A stretch of 43,040 nucleotides of DNA, taken from positions 1 to 43,040 of the forward strand of contig NZ_CANLXV010000018.1 in the NCBI RefSeq assembly GCF_947495205.1. The letters are read 5' to 3'. Both the position numbers and the translations under genes were made by a program. Numbering within the stretch: the first letter of the stretch is position 1; each line of letters starts with the position of its first letter. This DNA comes from an uncultured Polaribacter sp. Lineage in GTDB: Bacteria; Bacteroidota; Bacteroidia; Flavobacteriales; Flavobacteriaceae. Of the stretch, positions 39,682 to 43,040 are shown piece after piece. The notes beneath the pieces are model-generated. The model worked only from the letters and a program-made list of their open reading frames with translations. It was not told the origin of the DNA and made no database searches.

Positions 39682-41625
39682 TTAATTAAAATCTACCAAT
39701 GTTTTACTTTCTTCTGTTTTAATTAAAGAAATAAATTCTTCAATAGTAAATGTACCTAAATCTCCTTCACCATGTTTTCTTACAGACACAGTTCCGTCTT
39801 GTTCTTCCTTTTCACCAATAATTACCATAAATGGTATTTTGCTAAATTCTGCATCACGAATCTTACGACCCGTTTTTTCACTTCGGTTATCTACTAGGGC
39901 GCGAATTTCGGAATTTTCTAACGATTCTAAAACTTTTTCTGAATATTTTTGATATTTATCACTGATAGGCAACAAGATAACCTGATCTGGAGTTAGCCAA
40001 AGTGGGAAATTTCCTCCTGTATGTTCTAAAAGTACAGCAATAAAACGTTCTAAAGACCCAAACGGAGCTCTATGAATCATTACTGGTCTGTGCAAGTTAT
40101 TGTCCGCACCTTTGTAAGTTAAATCAAAACGTTCTGGTAAATTATAATCAACTTGTATGGTACCCAACTGCCAACTTCTACCTAATGCATCCTTAACCAT
40201 AAAGTCTAGTTTAGGTCCATAAAAGGCAGCTTCACCAGTTTCTACAACAGTTTCTAGTCCTTTTTCTTCAGCGGCTTCTATAATGGCTGCTTCAGCTTTT
40301 ACCCAGTTTTCATCTTTACCAATGTATTTATCAGGATTTTCTGGATCTCTCAATGATATTTGAGCCGTAAAATCATCAAAACCAAGTGTTTTAAAAACAT
40401 ATAAAACCAAGTTTATAGTTTCTTTAAACTCATCTTTAAGTTGATCTGGTGTACAAAAAATATGTGCATCATCTTGTGTAAAAGACCTTACACGAGTCAT
40501 TCCGTGCAATTCGCCAGATTGTTCATAACGATAAACCGTACCAAATTCTGCATAACGCTTTGGTAAATCTTTGTAAGAAAAAGGTTTAAATTTATAAATT
40601 TCACAATGGTGAGGGCAGTTCATCGGTTTCAACAAAAACTCCTCATCCATTTTTGGCGTTCTAATTGGCTGAAAACTATCTTCACCATATTTTTCATAAT
40701 GTCCAGAAGTTTCATACAATTCTTTTTGTCCAATATGTGGTGTTACCACCATTTCGTAACCACCAATTTTTAAAGCTTTCTTTAAAAAATCTTCTAAACG
40801 CTGTCTTAAAGCAGCACCTTTTGGCAACCATAATGGTAAACCAGCACCAACTCGCTGAGAAAAAGTAAAAAGCTCTAGCTCTTTTCCTAATTTTCTGTGA
40901 TCACGTTTTTTAGCTTCTTCTAAAAGTTCTAAATACTCTTTCAGCATTTTTTGCTTAGGAAAAGAAATTCCATAAACCCTAGTTAACTGATTATTTTTTT
41001 CATCACCACGCCAATAAGCACCAGCAACGCTCATAATCTTTACAGCTTTTATAATACCTGTATTAGGTACATGGCCTCCTCTACATAAATCAGTAAAATT
41101 ACTATGGTCGCAAAAAGTAATATCACCATCAGTTAAATTTTCAATCAATTCAACTTTATATGGGTTGTTTTCACTTTTATATAAAGACAAAGCATCGGCT
41201 TTAGAAACAGCACGAAGAGAAAACTCATGCTTACCACGCGCAATTTCTAAGAATTTCTTTTCAATAGCATCAAAATCCTTATCAGAAATAACAGCATCAC
41301 CTAAATCTATATCATAGTAAAAACCATTATCAATAGCAGGTCCAATAGTTAACTTTGCCTCTGGATGAAAACTTAAAATAGCTTCTGCCAATACGTGAGC
41401 ACTAGAATGCCAAAAAGCTTTTTTACCACCAGCGTCATTAAAAGTATATAAAACTAAATCTCCATCTGTAGTAAGCGGGGTAGTGGTTTCAATAGTTGTA
41501 CCATTGTAGTTTGCAGAAATTACGTTTCTAGCAAAACCTTCACTAATGCTTTTAGCCACGTCCATTGGCGTGCTATTTTGCTCAAACTCTTTAACAGTTC
41601 CGTCAGGTAAAGTAACTTTAATCAT
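39682..41625 (-). CDS. thrS: Threonyl-tRNA synthetase
   Basis: 647 residues, normal length. Charges tRNA-Thr and edits Ser-tRNA-Thr. TGS domain ~1-62, editing domain with HSSAH (His73, His77) and the [10 protein letters not shown] segment, class II catalytic core with [12 protein letters not shown] (zinc Cys337), [20 protein letters not shown] (motif 2), [20 protein letters not shown] (motif 3), and an anticodon-binding domain (~545-647). First gene of the thrS-infC-rpmI-rplT operon, 72 bases before infC. Confidence 0.97.
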   Translation of the reverse strand: MIKVTLPDGTVKEFEQNSTPMDVAKSISEGFARNVISANYNGTTIETTTPLTTDGDLVLYTFNDAGGKKAFWHSSAHVLAEAILSFHPEAKLTIGPAIDNGFYYDIDLGDAVISDKDFDAIEKKFLEIARGKHEFSLRAVSKADALSLYKSENNPYKVELIENLTDGDITFCDHSNFTDLCRGGHVPNTGIIKAVKIMSVAGAYWRGDEKNNQLTRVYGISFPKQKMLKEYLELLEEAKKRDHRKLGKELELFTFSQRVGAGLPLWLPKGAALRQRLEDFLKKALKIGGYEMVVTPHIGQKELYETSGHYEKYGEDSFQPIRTPKMDEEFLLKPMNCPHHCEIYKFKPFSYKDLPKRYAEFGTVYRYEQSGELHGMTRVRSFTQDDAHIFCTPDQLKDEFKETINLVLYVFKTLGFDDFTAQISLRDPENPDKYIGKDENWVKAEAAIIEAAEEKGLETVVETGEAAFYGPKLDFMVKDALGRSWQLGTIQVDYNLPERFDLTYKGADNNLHRPVMIHRAPFGSLERFIAVLLEHTGGNFPLWLTPDQVILLPISDKYQKYSEKVLESLENSEIRALVDNRSEKTGRKIRDAEFSKIPFMVIIGEKEEQDGTVSVRKHGEGDLGTFTIEEFISLIKTEESKTLVDFN

Positions 41626-41649
41626 TTAATTAAATCAATTTTAGTGGCG

Positions 41650-41680
41650 CAAAGATATTAGAAAACAACAATCCATACAA
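41650..41680 (-). promoter_or_regulatory. Promoter of the thrS operon
   Basis: On the minus strand TTG (plus CAA 41678-41680), 20-base spacer, TATCTTTG (plus 41650-41657). Full consensus match. The leader before the thrS ATG would be about 20 bases, too short for a T-box or thrS operator. Confidence 0.8.
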
Positions 41681-41718
41681 TATATATATGCAGTAATATA
41701 AAAGGATGTCTTATTTGG

Positions 41719-41880
41719 GTGTTCCCACGCAAAAAAGCGTGGTCAGGCTTTACGCTACAATCTTTTTATGAGGAATAACAGAAAATCAAACAATTTCTAA
41801 AAAGCTAAGTTTACAAATACAACATGCGTTTATATTAAGATAGTCATAAAAAGGATTTCCACTGCAATCCTTAACACGGG
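41719..41880. repeat. Long hairpin-forming interspersed element
   Basis: Seen in sequence: closing pair GTGTT (41719-41723) / AACAC (41873-41877); inner hairpin CCACGC (41725-41730) / GCGTGG (41737-41742) with A6 loop; long stem ATCTTTTTATGA (41760-41771) / TCATAAAAAGGAT (41844-41856) with one bulged G. The blocks GGTCAGGCTTTACGCTACAA and AAAGGATTTCCACTGCAATC resemble an element I remember as widespread between genes of Flavobacteriaceae. I cannot give it a name. Confidence 0.5.
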
Positions 41881-42818
41881 CTTAGTTATAATAAACAGTA
41901 TTTTCTATAACTTGGAAGAACTATAGGTTAAAACCAATTTTAAAACCAACTCTAATATAAGGGATACATATATGTATAGAAGGAAAAATACATATAAAAC
42001 AAAGCAAAACTAAAATTAATTAGAAAAACGGATTGGTAACAATACAAGTAAAATAATTGTTGCAGATATTAAGGAGCAAAAATTAACTAAAGAAACTGTA
42101 CAGACTTGTATATAAGGTAAGCTTAAAAACAAAATCTTTTCTTGTAAGCAAAATAACTTCCTTTAAGTTAATATAACTTGTCTAGTTTAATAACAATCTG
42201 GTATATTTTTACTACATAATAAGGTAACCTAAAGTTATTGTGGTTTTTTATTCAAGTAATAGGTTTAATCAATTCGTAAAATAATGCTGTTAGTTTCGTT
42301 TTTTTAGAAATTAAAACAGAAACATTATGCAGAAATCTATAGTAAAGTGAGTAGCTTTTTAATAAAGAAGGCAACAAACAGAAAATAATATTGCGTTTTA
42401 AGGAGAGTTTATTGCTCACATTATTGCAATTTTAAATTTTTTCAGCCAATTTTTCGTTTATTATTTGAACAATTTGGGTAATGATTTTTAAAATTACCTG
42501 CAGCTAAAATCGATTTGTAAATTATTTTAAGATGCTTTTTGCTGTTTTAATGATAATAAAAAGCAACATGTAGCCAATTCCTAATTCTATTTCCTATAAA
42601 CTTTCAGATATAATATTGTTATTATTGGTTATAATTTGTGTTATAATATAAAAAGAAGAGATGTATAAGAAGGTTTAAAAATGGTTTGTATTGGGTTTAA
42701 ATTATTGTTGTTTAGTAGAAGTTGCAATTAGCGTAAAAAAACCATGTTTTATAATCAATTTATTTACAGTGTTTTGCGATTTATTTTAAAATAATTTACA
42801 AGTTTTTCCATAAAAGTG

Positions 42819-42848
42819 TTGTGTATGTAAAAAGAGGTTGTACATTTG
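42819..42848 (+). promoter_or_regulatory. Strong promoter P1, probable stable-RNA operon
   Basis: TTG (42819-42821), 19-base spacer, TACATTTG (42841-42848): full consensus. The following CACCCGCTAACGG and AAGTTCATTGAGAGTTTG (42882-42899) resemble leaders of Flavobacteriaceae rRNA operons, from memory. Confidence 0.65.
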
Positions 42849-42983
42849 CACCCGCTAACGGAAATACGAGTAAGTTAGTTTAAGTTCATTGAGAGTTTGT
42901 TTAGGGGTTTTTTGGTCTTACAAGAAGTTAATTTTATGATTTTATTCAGTTTTAAAAAGATAAAATTAAAACATCAAAAAAGA

Positions 42984-43014
42984 TTAGGAGGTTAAATAAA
43001 AGCGACTATCTTTG
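42984..43014 (+). promoter_or_regulatory. Tandem promoter P2 at the right edge
   Basis: TTA (42984-42986), 20-base spacer, TATCTTTG (43007-43014), about 166 bases after P1 on the same strand. A small CCGAA/TTCGG hairpin (43019-43032) follows. The gene served lies outside the window. Confidence 0.6.
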
Positions 43015-43040
43015 CAGTCCGAAATTTTTCGGGAAAGCAA

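Larger units (their letters stand above)
41681..43040. other. Gene-free region at the right end
   Basis: About 1.36 kb with no frame longer than a few dozen codons. It contains a hairpin-rich element at 41719-41880, then AT-rich sequence without recognisable content (41881-42810), and two strong plus-strand promoters at 42819-42848 and 42984-43014. Confidence 0.6.

Overview
The window is AT-rich chromosomal DNA of a Bacteroidota member, most likely Flavobacteriaceae. The signs are: a SusC/SusD pair, repeated promoters of the TTG-N19/21-TAnnTTTG type (the primary sigma factor of this phylum), lipoproteins with an acidic stretch after the lipobox Cys, a PID-CTERM mini-protein, type III glutamine synthetase (GSIII), and few Shine-Dalgarno sequences. 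Species cannot be fixed by eye.

Layout. 1-130: a probable structured RNA. 0.2-5.7 kb: YgiQ radical SAM protein, an FKBP lipoprotein with a small partner, an orphan membrane protein, a DUF4136 lipoprotein, a 54-residue DUF5522 protein and a DUF4197 lipoprotein. 6.4-11.1 kb: a SusC/SusD nutrient-uptake pair behind a long AT-rich leader with an inverted repeat. 11.1-15.2 kb: housekeeping genes pyrF, a thioredoxin-like lipoprotein, tpiA, prmA, clpS and a PID-CTERM mini-protein. 15.2-18.9 kb: one very large type IIG restriction-modification gene. 19.1-19.8 kb: tRNA-Arg(ACG), a DUF2007 gene and very small ORFs. 20-28 kb: cation antiporter, divergent glutamine synthetases GSII and GSIII, purM and a YiaK-like dehydrogenase. 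28-30 kb: a minimal ABC pair and prfA. 30.2-37.5 kb: glycogen cluster glgA-glgC-glgB plus a GH31 alpha-glucosidase. 37.6-41.6 kb: translation operon thrS-infC-rpmI-rplT with a coiled-coil membrane protein after it. 41.6-43.04 kb: about 1.4 kb without genes, holding a long hairpin element and, at the right edge, two tandem strong promoters that look like the start of a stable-RNA operon.

The most interesting locus is 15249-18845. The restriction-modification protein (PD-ExK nuclease, N6-adenine methylase, TaqI-like recognition domain) carries an inserted HUH/IS200-like (Y1 transposase, RAYT-like) domain between methylase motifs III and IV. The same gene holds three copies, and its 3' flank a fourth, of a REP-like palindrome built from 12-bp units (core CAAGGGGCTTAAGCCCCTTG). 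The intragenic copies are read in frame as linker peptides. Compensatory base changes between copies support a selected hairpin. A HUH domain of the type that handles REP palindromes, embedded in a restriction enzyme whose own gene contains such palindromes, suggests a linked element-and-enzyme system. I know of no functional description of it.
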